From: Combretum micranthum
Lineage: Eukaryota; Streptophyta; Magnoliopsida; Myrtales; Combretaceae
Reading direction: 5' to 3'
Length of the DNA: 64,000 nt
NCBI GenBank assembly: GCA_024138025.1
Contig: JAMXBD010000023.1
Span: 2,604,001 to 2,668,000, forward strand
The notes under the pieces are model-generated. The model saw only the letters and a list, made by a program, of their open reading frames with translations. It made no database searches and was not told the DNA's origin. Position 1 is the stretch's first letter. Each line of letters opens with the position of its first letter. A program made the translations under genes and the position numbers. Of this stretch, positions 9,914-22,379 are shown piece after piece.

Positions 9914-11874
9914 CTTCTTTGCAGTTGGTTCATAAAGTCTTCCCGAACGGTAAGCCCGCCAATCATAGAAGTGTGATTAACTGTCTGGTAATCAAATGGG
10001 GCAGCTTTGTAATCCTTTACAGCAATTGGGATTTGAAAAGTATAACTTCTAGGCTTCGAGACAGTTGCCTCTTTGTTCATCTCAAATTTGATTAACTTCG
10101 GTTCACATGTGATCATGCCAACAAATTTTTCTTCTTTCTCTTACAGGCTTTTCTTCATCTTCAGGTACAGGCTTTTCTTCATCTTCAGACTCTGATCCCC
10201 ATCCAGTGGGAGGAGCATCGGCATATACGCGTGGTTCAAACCAATAGTCAACCAGATATTGGTACTTTCCATCATCTCCTAGAGTTCCGACAGTTGGGTC
10301 TCCAGCTTGGTATCTTGCCCATAATTCTGCCTGTGTGCTTGACTTTCTTGGCTTTGGGACCAGCATTTCCATGATATCTTCTTTCTTTATGATTCCATTT
10401 TGCAACAAGTTGTAAATGGCTGGTCTGGTTTTGTGCGATCTCTCAGATTGATATAGGGTAAATGCCCCATTTGGCGGAGATTCCATGCCACTTGTTCTAT
10501 GGTGATAGGCAATTCATCCAAGTTGACTTCTGGGTCCGGCGCTTCGGCAGTGATCATATTAATAACCGACCCATGATTTGGCAATGGATTAGTAGAAACA
10601 TTTGGAGGCTCACAAAGTCTAATTGGATGGTCTTTGCATCAATAAGATCTTGAATCTTATGTTTGAGTCTCCAACAATAATCAGTGGAGTGCCCGATTTG
10701 CCCCATGTGATATTCACATTTTAAATCAGGGTTGTAGTTCTTGGGCTTATAATCATCTCTGGGTACTTCAAAGCCAATCAGATTATCGGCTCTCAATTTA
10801 GCCCACACTTGGCTGAGTGGAACCGGTATTGGAGTAAAATTGCGTCGGTTAGGCCTTGATTGTTGATTCGAAACAACCCTTTGTTGACTTTGACCTTGAT
10901 TGGTCGGCAGACTATGGATTTAGTAGGGTTTGCTGGACTTGAGATATTGACCATACCGACAGTCGAATCCTTTCCTTTGTACGTGACATTTTTAGGTGTG
11001 TATATTTCTTTTCTACTTGTAGCTTTCCGGCTGAGATAGCATTCTCAATTCTGCATCCGGCTACTACCACTCTGAAAAACTTGCTGACGCATGCCCTATG
11101 AGATGAGAAAAGAATGGCTCTTCTAGTGTGTTGATGAAAGTAAAAGTGAGATCCTTTTCAGGCATTGGATTGGTGATTCTTGCAGCTAAAGCTCTCCATC
11201 GCTGAGCATATTCCTTAAAGCTTCGTCTTTCTTCTTCTTCATAGTACTCAAATCCCAGACCGAGGGTGCCATTTCGATATTGAACTTGTATTGGTTGAAA
11301 AATGCCCTGGCTAATTTATCCCAAGTATCAATTTCTTGTGAGTCCAATTGGGCATACCAGGCTAATGCTGGACCAGTAAGGCTATCTTGAAAGGTCTGTA
11401 CCATCAGTTTATCAAATTTGGCATACTGCCCCATACGTCGTACATATAATCTTGTGTGCATGTTAGGACAGCCAGTTCCATCATATTTTTCGAACTCGGG
11501 TGCCTTAAATTTTTCAGGAAAAGCACCTTCCTCAAATTGTGGCAGGCTTAAAATCGCAGTCTGATCAAAGCCGTCAAATGCCTTCATCTTTTCAAACAGT
11601 TTCTTCTCCATGTCTCTGGCTTGGGCTTCAAGTTCTTTCTTTAGCTCGGACATATTGAACTCAGTGTGGGAATCATCAACGTTGACTGGTTGCTGCATGA
11701 TTCTTTTCCTTTCTGTTCCCCGGAAGATTCTTCAGATGCTATAGGGGTCTTGGACTGGGTAACATTCTGAGTAAGGGTCTGCATTTGTTCGGTAATTCTA
11801 AGCAGGGTTTGTTCCATGGCATTGAGTCTCTGTTCAGTGGTCTGATCAGGGGTAGTGTTCCCGGTACTAGCCAT
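9910..11874 (-). pseudogene. Ogre-like gag and gag-protease linker
   Basis: Gag forms the virus-like particle. It starts at 11,874 (MASTGNTTPDQ) with a coiled-coil-like N-terminus, then the retrotransposon-gag domain (PEFEKYDGTGCPNMH, LARAFFNQYKFN) in a frame shifted near 11,690. A zinc-knuckle-like motif CEYHMGQIGHSTDYC lies near 10,710. The linker toward protease continues in at least three frames (10,584-10,387, 10,486-10,103, 10,116-9,910) and includes an acidic repeat of PEDEEKPV type. The 11,186-10,810 stretch is readable as gag only across frame changes. Confidence 0.82.
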
Positions 11875-12160
11875 CTTTGCTCGTGATCTAGTATAAATGG
11901 GACTTCTAACTGGTTTGGAAGCTATCTTTCAGGATTTTGGATTCGCTAGACTTGATTCGTAACTGGACCTAAGAAGTAAGAAGATAAGAATACTAACATA
12001 CAAACACAAGGATGCAAATGCAAATGGGGATAATGACCATCAAATTTTGATAAACACATTTATTGGAGTTGTAATAATTCAAAAACAATCTTTCATACAA
12101 AGTTAAATTACTATACTAAAAGTTCAAGAACCTTAATTGCTAAAACTAAACTCAGGACTT

Positions 12161-13725
12161 CTAAACTAGTCTTCTAGTCTTGGCAGGGCAGATGATTTGA
12201 TCCTCAAGTAGTTGAGTCCTTTTTCGAGCTTTCTTCAATTCATCCTCTAACAGTGCAATCCTATTGTGAGCTTTTTCCAAGCGGTCAATCATCTCTCTAT
12301 CTCTTTGCATGTAATCCCGATGACAGACTTCAAGCCGGCTGAAACCATTTCCATATAAGCAATCATTTCAGGATCAGGTTCAGGTGGTGCTGGTTCAAGA
12401 ATGTTAGGAGCTTCATATTGGATGTCCTTATTCTTCTTCATTTGATTGGCTATGTACCACCTGGTTGCTCTATAATCCCGAGTCACTTTATTTTCTGGCT
12501 CGACTTCGAAAACTGGCTTGATTTCTCTATCATCCCAGATGGCTTTTATTTGGTTTACCTTGGACTGCTTGCTATCTGAGTCATGGTTGGATCCATATAG
12601 TCGAGAATAACTCGTCCCAACTCTGGCTTGACAGTAATGTCTTGTAGCATGCCATATTGTCGGATAACACTTGAGGGGTAATAGCCCGTACAGCCAGTGA
12701 TTCCAATGAGAGGCACAGTTAGGTATTTCTTGCAACTTAAGATAGCAACGGGACACTTAAACCAACGGGCTTGCCACATAAAGTCTTCAGGTCTCATGTC
12801 TTCAAATATTGCAAGTATAGACCAGAAAGGCTCATTGTCTTCCATATGGACCCGTTCAGCAAAAGACTGGATGAGATCATAATTCGGGCGGATAAGGGAC
12901 CCATTAGCTAGATCTTTTCCGTAGTACTTGGTGTGACTAGCGAACCAAACCATCAACAGATGCATGCTTGCCTTGAAACTCTGCCCCTGCCCTTAGACTT
13001 GATGTGATTCAAACTTCTGATTTGTTCTGCTAGAAGGGCGGGAACATATGACTTGCCAGTTAGATATTGTGCTACAAGCTCGATGACTCGGAAGTGAATG
13101 AACAGGTTCCCATGTGGAAAGAGTATGGTAGCAAAAGCAGCCACTATGAAAGCATTAACCCGATTTTCACTCCAGGTCACAACTGATACTGTAAAGGAAT
13201 CTCGGTTGCTTATGTAATTGTCAAAGTTTCCAAACCAATCCATCAAAGTAGTTAATCGGATGGAGAATTCATTGCAACCCTTCATGGCTTCAATTACTGC
13301 TTCTCTTTTTAACCCAAAAATTCTGAAATGATGCGGATCGGACTTTGAGTAAGGCTTGGTACATAGATCCCTTCGGAAGTGGGTGGGGCTTGAAGCAACC
13401 TAGCATATTCTTCAATGGTAGGACTTAGCACGTGTTGACCTAGACGGAATGCCACTTCATTGGGTTCCCAAAGATGAACAAGGGCTCGAAACATGGTAAA
13501 TGGAACTTGGACTTTAGGTAAATTGAGGATCGGGCCCAACCTATCCTTAATGAATGATTGTTGATCGGGGTCAAAACTGACCAACCATCGGTCCAGTAAC
13601 AGCATTGGATCCTTGAAAGTCTCTACTCGGGGTTCCTTGATGAGACGAGCCCATAGGCTATCGCTACTGTCCGAACTCGAGGAAATCATTTCCTGAGGAT
13701 TTATAAAGACCCTATTAGGAGACAA
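12161..13725 (-). pseudogene. Extra ORF1 of the Ogre-like element
   Basis: A protein of about 500 residues upstream of gag starts at 13,725 (MSPNRVFINPQ) and ends at the stop 12,161-12,163. The N-terminal half has LVHLWEPNEVAFRLGQHVLSPTIEEY, resembling the plant-mobile-domain-like ORF1 known in Ogre elements; its biochemical role is not established. The C-terminus (about 12,165-12,320) is a charged coiled coil ending KTRRLV. The frame is broken near 13,300, 12,960, 12,560 and 12,320. ORF1 is separated from gag by about 290 bases of non-coding DNA (11,875-12,160). Confidence 0.75.
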
Positions 13726-14152
13726 ATCCTAAATTTTTTTTTTTTAAAAAAAAATTTACAACTCCATTTTTTTGAAAAAAATTGGTCAAATCCCATGAAT
13801 GAATGCATGATTTGGTAAGGTTCTATAGGTTCCCCGGTCTAGCAAATCATAAGGCTAAACCGGAGTGGGAGTCTTTTCTTGATCTAGAGGGTGGAAACCA
13901 CAGCCCCCGGACCTTACTTCGAACTCCTCGCTTAGGCTCTTAAGACGGCCTGGGTTCGACCGTATCTAGCACACATTGTGTGCATACATGCAAATGCACA
14001 TGCAAGTGAAATGAACTAATTTAAAATCTAAGTTACAGACATATATACAAAACACATACAAACATATAATTACACAATATACAAAAATAAAGGATAAATT
14101 TTAAATTTTAAACTTAAGTGGCTAGCCCTCTTTTTTTAAAAAAATAAGCGAG
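13726..14152 (-). other. 5' leader of the Ogre-like element
   Basis: Non-coding DNA between the primer-binding site and ORF1, with A/T homopolymer runs near 13,733-13,755 and 14,130-14,145 and a G+C-richer block at 13,830-13,970. I see no conserved signal in it. Confidence 0.6.
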
Positions 14153-14170
14153 TCCCCAGTGGAGTCGCCA
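14153..14170 (-). other. Primer-binding site, tRNA-Arg type
   Basis: The plus strand reads TCCCCAGTGGAGTCGCCA, which looks like the 3' end of a plant tRNA-Arg including CCA, recalled from the family and not searched. It lies three bases inside the 5' LTR, the expected place. tRNA-Arg priming is a known Ogre trait. Confidence 0.75.
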
Positions 14171-14173
14171 AGC

Positions 14174-17001
14174 TGTCGAGCCTGGATTTTGAAAATCATC
14201 CGGTTCATTTCTCCTAACCCGATTCATATTAAACCCTAACCCATTTAACATGAATCCTCGACTAGGGGTTAAAAGAAATTTAATTTTGAAAATTTTGGAG
14301 TCGCCACCCGATATAAATCGGGAAAAAATGAAAGCCAGGATTAATGGGTCGGTTAATCCTAACTTAGCCACTAGTCTGCGAAAAGTTTGATTTAAAAATC
14401 AAATTTTTTAAAAAATACCAGATATCTGAGTTCGGGGGCTAACCTATTAAAACCTAAGCGGTTACCACTTTAAATTTAAAATTTAGAATTTATCCTTTTC
14501 TATAAAAAAATTCAAACAAAACATTTATAAAACAAATATCTACAAGTTTAATCATGCATTTTTATTTTTATGTATTTTTTCTTAGGATTTAAATATCAAC
14601 AAACATTTGTATTTTTCCTTTAAAAAAAAACTTATAATATGTACAAAATGATTATTTCAAACTCAAAACAAAATATATTTTTTCTAATTTTATTGTCGCC
14701 CCGTAGTAGTGCCTACGTACTCGCTAATCGAGATCAGACAAAACGTAGTTCTTTTATAAAGAACTTAGTTTGTTGATCAATTTTATATTTTAAAATATTT
14801 CACTTTAAGTTTATTAAATTTTGAATTTTTATGAAAACTAATTTTGATGATCCTATGATCTAATCAATTGAATTTTATTCATAAAAAAATATATTTTTCT
14901 AAGTCCAAAAATCATTTTTTCTAAAGAAAAAACCAATTTATGATAATTCATGGCTAATTTAATGCTACATGAAAATCAATTTTGAAAACTTTGAGTATTA
15001 TCTTTATAGCAAATTTATAAAGATAATTTTGATAAAAACTTAATTAATATCATGATTTTAAAAAAAAACAATTTTTATCTTATTATTCAACAACAATTTT
15101 GGTTTAAAAAATCTATTAACAATTTATTATTTTTCAAAATTCAATAATCATCACATATGTTCAGAACATATTCAAAATATATCATAACAAAATTAAAATA
15201 CAAAAACAAAACATCTCATGCATCAAATATATATTTAAAGATCAATTATATGCAAATACATATTAAAAATATCCAAAAATATCAAAAATTGCTAAAACAT
15301 GTAAATTTATATTAAAAATAATTATTCTAATTTTTCTGGATTTTTCTGAATTTTTCTGGATTTTTTACGAATTTTTATTAATTTTTTCCTATTTTTTCCT
15401 ATTTTCGAAATTAAATATATAATAAATAAATAATTTAATAATACAGACTAACCTGGACCGTTGGATCTTCTCGGATCAGATCTGGAGCGTCTGATCTGTA
15501 GACTAAATCTGGACCGCAGGATCTGATGACTTTCGATCTGGAGCGTTGATTGTTTGATCAATCTGGACCGTCTGATCCTCTGATCAAATCTGAACCGTAG
15601 GATCCTCTGATCAAATCTGGACCACAGGATCTTCTGATCAAATCTGGACCACAGGATCTGCTGACTTTTGACCGACGACCGTTGACCGTTGACCGATCAC
15701 CGTTGACCGACGACCGACCGGGTTGGATTCGGATTTCGGGTCGGATTTCGGTGCTCCGTCGGGTGAAGAAGACGATCACGGTGGTTTTCGAGCGTTCCTC
15801 GGCCGTTCCTGGTGGTTTTCGAAGCCTCAACCTTGTCGGCCCGACGTGGATTGGGTGCTGCAGCGGCTGTGGTGGTGGTTCACTCCCAGAACCACCAGAA
15901 GTGGCGGTTCGTGTGGTGGTGCTCGGCGGCGAGGGTTTAAAAAAAATTCGAAAATTTGCAGAACTTCCCAAATGCAAATTCGAGCAATCTAAACACTATA
16001 ATCAATCAAGAACACTTCCTAGATGATCCTAACACTCTTAATTGGATCGAAATCCTCTCAATCACTTCGAATTTGCAAATTTTGCAATTCGAACACTTTT
16101 CTCTCTATTTTCAGATCTCGATCGTGTAGTGCGTGTTTTGTGAAATTGAATTGTGCTTTCTGCTTGGGGGGATCCTATTTATAGATTTCGAAACAATTTG
16201 TCATTTCGAAGCTTCGTACTTGTTCAATTTTACAATCACGAATCGTTATATTTTTTCAAATAAAAACGATTCAAAATTGGGACTCGATTCGTGATTGTTG
16301 GTTCAAATTGATCACGAATCTTATGTTTATACATCACAACTCTTCGATTAAGTGTGTTTAATTTGATTAAAGGACACAATTCGGCCATTTTAAGATTTGA
16401 AAAATCATGTCCATTCGAATTTTTTCCCAATTTTCATGCCTTAATTAATGTGTCTTTTGGAATGAAATAATGCACGAATTGTGTGTATATGTGATGTATC
16501 CCATGCCTAGTTCGTGTCTGTACAATCAATTTCGAAAAAACACAAAGATTCGTTGCTCAAATGAGGTCTCAAAGTGGATGAACCGATGTGTCTTTTGGAA
16601 AAAAAATGAACAAAAAAGAGGCAAAATCTGCCTTAGGCTAGATTCGAACTTGGGTCCCCTTGCTTGTGTCCATGGTCTGATCCGTTAGGCCGTTGGCCTG
16701 TGCCTTGGTCATATAGCTAACCCACTAATACTTAAGACTAATAAAATATTTTATATTAAGCTTAAATATTATTTATTTTAATTTTTCTTACATATATTTT
16801 ATTTATATTACTATTATTCATTTAATTATTTTATTATACATATTTTATTCCTCTATATTTTTATTTTTTCTATTTTCTCTTTTTATTATACTATTGTTAT
16901 ATTTTTTATTATTATATTTATATTTTTAATGAACTCAATCATGACATTAATTTATTCTAAACTTAAGCCTAAATTTTAATTGGGCAAAAATTGTGTCTAC
17001 A
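14174..17001 (-). repeat. 5' LTR of the Ogre-like element
   Basis: Partner of the LTR at 1,071-3,889, with matching TG...CA ends and TTTAT outside. It should carry the element's promoter, but I cannot place a TATA box with confidence in such AT-rich DNA. It holds the repeat cluster at 15,451-15,700 with one more unit than the other LTR, and a tRNA-B-box-like stretch near 16,630-16,715. Open frames at 15,558-16,026 lie in the G+C-rich block and are not supported as genes. Confidence 0.92.
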
Positions 17002-17040
17002 TTTATGAATACCAAATTGGACTTTTATTTATCATTTTAT

Positions 17041-18580
17041 TGATAAATATTAAATATTTTCACTTAAAATAGTAATTTATGTTTTTAGGCGTTTAAAGGA
17101 GTTATTTTATGAAAAGAAAGCAAAACGGGTCACAAAAATGCAAAGTTTGGATCAAAAGTGATTGACACAACAAAGACAAGTCATGTCTATCAACCATGTC
17201 AGGAAAAGAAGAATCGAGTCCTAAATCTCAAGTTTTGGAAGGACAAGCTCAGTGACATGACTTGTCACAAAGCTTGTCAAACTGGAAATTTTATCTTGCA
17301 AAAACACGACCATGACATGGCTTGTCGCTGGCATGTCGTTTTGAAGATTTAAAATAGAAAGTTACACGACTAAGGGACAAGCCATGTCCCAAGTCGTGTC
17401 AGTGAAGAAAAGAAGACTACAGAAAGTTAAACGACTAAGGGACAAGCCATGTCCCCAGTCGTGTCAATTCCACAGTGAAGAAAAACAGCTAGACATGCTC
17501 AAGTGACACGACTTGTCTCCAAGCATGTCAATTTAACAGTAAATTACTTTTTGAAAAACTTCTTGTTTAATGAATAGCAACCCCCTATTTATTAAAATAA
17601 CTTCAATTGGACATTAAAAAAAGGTGTTACTTTGGAAAGCCAAAAGACTCATAACTCCCGTAACTTCCAAATTCCTCCATAATGAGCTTTCAATTTCATT
17701 TATGTGAAATCCATTATAAATTGAAGATAGAGGAAGAATCAACAGCAGCAAGGGAAGAGAGAAAGAACACATATAGAATTCATACGAAAGTTTTTCAGAG
17801 TTTCAACAAGTCAAGATTATCTTGGATTGAAGATCCACAATTTTGAGCTTCATTTTCTCGGGTGATATCATGAATTCTAATTTGATTCTAGAATTTCATG
17901 TATTTTCGTTAATTACTATGGAAGAGTAAATTTTTCAGATCTGGGTTTTGTTGAACTCAATTTATTTTGTGATGAGGATTTGAGTTCAATAAAGGATTGA
18001 TGTTCTTTTTATTCAATTGCATGTTTCTTAACAGTTTCTTAAATTTGTATATCCAGAATGCAAATTTATGTCTAATTTTCATTTAAGTTAATTGAAAGAT
18101 TGCTTTCGTGAATTGATCTATGCAATGATGAGATTTGTTTTGTAATTCTAGACATAGAATAGCAAAGAATTTTCTGTGACTATTGAATTTCCAATGAGTT
18201 ATGTTCTTATGCAAACTTAAGTTGCTATTGAGATTAGGAGAAATCCTAATGATTAACTTAGGTTTAGAAAGAATTGATAGATTCGAAAGAATTATCATTT
18301 TGTTTGAGAAACTCAACAACTTAAGAACTAAATCAAATTTGTAATTTTTAAGGATTCACATAATAAATTAGATGAAGACAAAACCTAGATCATTTGCTTT
18401 AATATAATCTTGCTTGTTGATTAGTGTTAGTGTATTTGTTATCTCAAGTAAATTAAATAGAATTTCATCAATATTATCAGTTAGATAGTAGAATAAGAGT
18501 AATTACTAATAATTGCTTATTCCCTGTGGACGATCCCGATTTCTACACTATATTACATTTTCGATAGGTACACTGCCTAT
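17041..18580 (+). repeat. LTR-like relic with hairpin modules, possibly a solo LTR
   Basis: The stretch starts near TGATAAATATT and ends with TTCCCTGTGGACGATCCCGA plus a short TACACTGCC tail, a terminal signature typical of plant Tat/Athila LTRs. LINE-like sequence flanks it on both sides. No internal coding region is present, so it may be a solo LTR. Exact ends and target duplication are not certain. A 350-bp section at 17,165-17,530 carries repeated palindromic units. Confidence 0.5.
17165..17530. repeat. Array of GACAAG/CATGTC palindromic modules
   Basis: At least six short inverted units share GACAAG, GACATG, ACACGACT and AGTCGTGT. The clearest is 17,364-17,399: ACACGACT, then GGGACA, a short loop, TGTCCC and AGTCGTGT, forming a strong stem. 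A second copy lies at 17,429-17,463. The pair repeats with a period of about 66 bases including shared flanks. Confidence 0.8.
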
Positions 18581-18584
18581 TGCC

Positions 18585-19200
18585 TTTATAGTGAATTAAG
18601 AATGGGCCTTTATAATTTTAAAACTACGCTTGAAGGCAACTATCACCGTCTTACCATTATAGTCTACTTTCAAAGTGTTGCCAACAAGATTACCTATCTC
18701 CTTTAGGACACTTTCATGGAAATACTGTAAAGGCATATCAAGGAATCGAATTCAAGTTACTACTTTCGACACAATTACAGTGGACGCTCTGAATGAAGGA
18801 TACCAATCCTGAACCAAAAGGTAATGCCTCCATGATTATCCAAGTACCCCCAGTAAAAGCATCTACAGCATTGATTCACAAGATAATTATACTAAGAAAT
18901 CATTTGAGATCTCTTGAAATTTTCCACATTTCTTTAATTCTATTACAGAGTGTTTTGTATCCAATCAACTTCCTTAGTAATTTCATAATGACCAGACATT
19001 CCATCGTTTCCCCATCCATTCATGAAGTCTCTTTGAAATTCAGATATAAGGGCCTTCTTCATCCAATTCAATAATAATATCTCCTTCCTTAACCAACACT
19101 TCCTCACCAAATCCACTATTCTAGTTTCCCATCACTCTATCCTTGTGTGAATTAAGTGTTTAATAGACCCTGACCTATTAATTTCATTTTTTTCCTCATC
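18585..19200 (-). pseudogene. LINE ORF1 (DUF4283) fragment B
   Basis: The minus-strand reading shows the DUF4283 central motif: IRFLDMPLQYFHESVLKEIG followed by NLVGNTLKVDYN, standard for plant L1-type LINE ORF1. Upstream, toward 19,080, more of the N-terminal part is readable only with frame changes. The residues overlap, in alignment, those at the edge of fragment A, so the two fragments may be separate copies and not halves of one gene. No start codon can be placed. Confidence 0.55.
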
Positions 19201-19530
19201 CTCCTGCCCTAATTCCATGTTGAGATTAGAATCCATCTGATATAGAGGATTAGACACTTTATCATTAAATTTAACTTTTCTAGAAGGATCATTGTTATAG
19301 ATATTCTAGTGGAGGATTTCTTCATTCTCCTTTTCCATGACATACACACCTCTAAGATTTGTAATGAAATTTAAAGAAAATATAAATTGAAATGTAAAAA
19401 ATTTGGAAGAGAAAAATAAAAAATGATCAAATGTGGAGTGCTTTAGAGACAGGCCTTCTTCATTCCTTCTATAAAGTGTTGCTATAGTAAATTTCATGCA
19501 ATAATATGACAAAAAGTAAATGTTGTGGAT
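19201..19530. other. Unassigned AT-rich DNA
   Basis: No domain or repeat recognised. It may include the decayed N-terminal region of LINE fragment B; a 68-codon frame here lacks recognisable features. Confidence 0.4.
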
Positions 19531-19954
19531 AACATTTTAGGAAAATGCGGCAATTTGTCTAAATCATTACCTTTCCTCTTGAATTTTTTAAAACCACTTG
19601 AAAAATTACTACTATATTAATGAAATGTGCATTATTTACAAAAAATTGTCACATGTTGTTTTATACATTGTTAACACAAAAAATTATAAGTATATTAGTA
19701 ATTGTTTTATGAATTTCAACATTCGTACTCTGAATCGTCGTATTTTTCTTAAAATATTATCTATAAGATAATATCATTGTCACCATATTATTGCATGAAA
19801 TATATCATAGCAACACTTCTAAATTATTACTAAAAAATTATTGTCTTTGAAAAACCTTTTTAACAACATTAAAAAATTTAATTACAATTAACTATTATAA
19901 GCAACATATTTTTAAGTTGTTGCAAAGCGTTGCCTTAAACCTCTTTTGACAGTG
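19531..19954. mobile_element. Possible CACTA-type non-autonomous element
   Basis: The right end reads TCTTTTGACAGTG, like a CACTA terminus, and subterminal GTTGC/GCAAC motifs recur. The left end AGGAAAATGCGGC resembles the inner part of a CACTA terminus but lacks the first bases. No 3-bp target duplication is visible. Weak call. Confidence 0.25.
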
Positions 19955-20807
19955 TGTTATGTTATTTGTGCTTGATGTTGAACTAATAATCATAGAGGTG
20001 ATTCATCGACTAAATATTTGTTGGCTTATAATGAGATAAATATAAGCAAATGGATTGTTTTTATTGTGAGATATTACATTGGCACTAATTACACCTTAAT
20101 TATGGATAAATTGATCATCAATATGGTGTAAGTACAACCAATATTGGTTGGAATGTTTGGGCACATCAATGTAGAGTGAAACATAATTATATAAGGTGGC
20201 AGTAGAGTTGCCTGTATATAACTAGTTAAGCAGTGACCTAATGTTATGATTAGTATTGTGATTTTTGGATATAGGCGTTGGAGTTAACCTTGAAAGGTTA
20301 GAGAATATATTTATCTTTTCCTTTTACTTGCTACACTCCACCTAAATAAGAAGATCACCTTAACTTATGAATGTTATATGACTTAGATGTACATAGTATA
20401 TATGATACAAGAATGCATGCAATTTAACAAATGTACATATGTATAGTAGTTATTCTCATTTGGTTTTATAGCTTTACCTTTTAAGTGCCGATGACTATGA
20501 CACCTTAAGAATTAATAGTGAATCCAAATATTCCAAGATCTCAGCAATTAGTGGAAGACTGCTTCCACAAAAAATAAATCTAAGGATTGTAATACCTCAT
20601 AATTTATCAACTAACTGATTCCAATTATCACAAACAACAAAAGAAAAATATAAGCAATCATAGTAATTAAAATTCTAAACTTATACACATTACCAATTAT
20701 AGTAAGGCTTTCACTCCTTATTTACCTTAACAATTGCATGAGCACACCACACTCATCAATTAACATAATACTAAATTACCATAACAGTGATAATACACAA
20801 GTTATGG
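19955..20807. other. Unassigned AT-rich DNA
   Basis: I see no coding region or convincing repeat in this stretch. Confidence 0.5.
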
Positions 20808-20817
20808 GTTTTTTGAA

Positions 20818-21193
20818 GGGTAAATTACACCAAACGGTATCAGTATTTAGGTGGTTCATTTAAGATATTAATATTTCAAATGGTTAAAAGGAGGTATCAA
20901 CGTTTTATCAAGTGAATCAAATGAGGTATCAAAATTTTGCAAATTCTATTTAAGGTATCAGCATTTCGATTAATTATCAATTAAGTTTCCTAAATTTTCA
21001 TTAATGGTCAATTATAAATACCTTATTTGACTCATTTTGTAAAATGTTGATGCCTTTTTTTTTACGTACTTGAAATATTGATACCTTAAATGAATTTATC
21101 TCTAAACGTCGATTCTTCTTTTGAGCTACTTAAAATGTTAGTATCTTAAATAAACTTATCCTCAAATATTGATACATTCTGATGAAATTACCC
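20818..21193. mobile_element. MITE, Mutator-like type, with 10-bp target duplication
   Basis: A 376-bp element begins GGGTAAATTACACCAAACGG and ends in the inverted form (TTTCATCAG... read GGGTAATTTCATCAG on the other strand), with imperfect inverted repeats running at least 60 bases. GTTTTTTGAA stands immediately on both sides (20,808-20,817 and 21,194-21,203). A 9-10-bp duplication and GGGTAAATT ends fit Mutator-like MITEs. It has no coding capacity. Confidence 0.8.
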
Positions 21194-21209
21194 GTTTTTT
21201 GAAACATAT

Positions 21210-22379
21210 TGCAAGAGCAAAAGTATGCATGTTTTGCCAAATAATTCTTTTGGTAAATTAGTTAATCGTTCCAAGAACTGCCCTAGTAATATTATGGTCC
21301 ATTGCAACAGAATAATTCTAAATTTTAAGGTTCAACTATGGAGTTTCATCTCAAAAATACTATTGATGGAAAATAGAGCGAATGTATTGCATTTTTTTAG
21401 TGGACCACTATCCTCAAGTGGGACCTATTAATCACGAGGAAAACACCAAGATACCTCTCTCTATATATTCAATCATTCTCTTTATCATTGATAGTTGGGG
21501 AAAATTAAAATATTATACACTTATGCACGTGACTAACTAGAAATTATATTGTATTCACTCAATATAAATTGCATTGTGACAAATGGCTTAAGATAATATT
21601 TTCAAAATAGTGCTTATCAAATCTTTCCATCTCCTGCCCAAATGGTGCCAGTTCCTTGCACCGTCCGGGGTTTTCTTTGCTTCCATTTATTTATTTCAAC
21701 GTTCAATTCTTATCTCTAACTAATTTCCAATTGTGCTAGAATTCTAGTGGTAAGTAGGCTAGTTGTTCCTAGCTTAATAGTGCCAAGTTCGTATATCCAA
21801 TTTTAGACAATCTGAATCTGACTCCAATTTGATTTATGAATCCTAGTTTCTAATTAATTAAATTGAATTTAATCAATTAATTAATGTTAGATTTTAAGCC
21901 ACTATTCATCCATGGCCTCTCTTGCACTAAACTTGATTTTATATGGAACAATCATTTTAAATCTAAACAAGACACCATTTGAAGTGACAAAGCACTTGAA
22001 TTGATATCTTTTTATAGTTTTTAGAATGAGATAAATAAAATAGGTCTCAAAAACTAAAATAGGTCTCAAAAGATTAGCTCTTTTACATAAAATGGATGCT
22101 TCTTTTAGTAAAAAAAATAAAAATAAAAATAAAAGTACAGAGATGAAAATAGGGCGCTTACACTGCTATTCAAACTTGGTGCTCATTTCTACCCCAATGC
22201 AACTATATGCCATGGCAATCTAGCTAACAAAAAATGGGAGGAGATGGATATAGTTACTAGACGTAAGACAACTAATGCAACAAGTTAAGTAATATGGGTC
22301 AAATTTGCCCATGTCAACCATCTTCTTCATTATTCAGATAGGGTAGTGATGTTAAAAGACTGGGATTTTACTACCATTA
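21210..22379. other. Unassigned AT-rich DNA
   Basis: No gene or clear element recognised. A small G+C-richer patch at 21,640-21,690 has no evident function. The stretch may belong to the LTR relic to its right. Confidence 0.4.

Larger units (their letters stand above)
1071..17001 (-). mobile_element. Ogre/Tat-lineage Ty3/gypsy retrotransposon, complete but decayed
   Basis: Two LTRs of about 2.8 kb flank about 10.3 kb of internal DNA, with TTTAT immediately outside both ends (1,066-1,070 and 17,002-17,006). LTR ends are TG...CA. On the minus strand the order is 5' LTR, tRNA-Arg-type primer site, extra ORF1, gag, protease, intron-like gap, RT, RNase H, a second (archaeal-type) RNase H, integrase, a repeat-rich 3' region, polypurine tract and 3' LTR. 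The extra ORF, tRNA-Arg primer, double RNase H and gap between protease and RT are known Ogre/Tat traits. Every coding block has single-base frameshifts, so the copy cannot encode its own proteins. The LTRs remain very similar, which suggests a moderately recent insertion. Confidence 0.92.

Noticed and set aside
15682..16026. Two overlapping plus-strand frames in the right Ogre LTR
   Set aside because: Antisense readings of the same G+C-rich LTR block; the matching frames are not kept in the left LTR.
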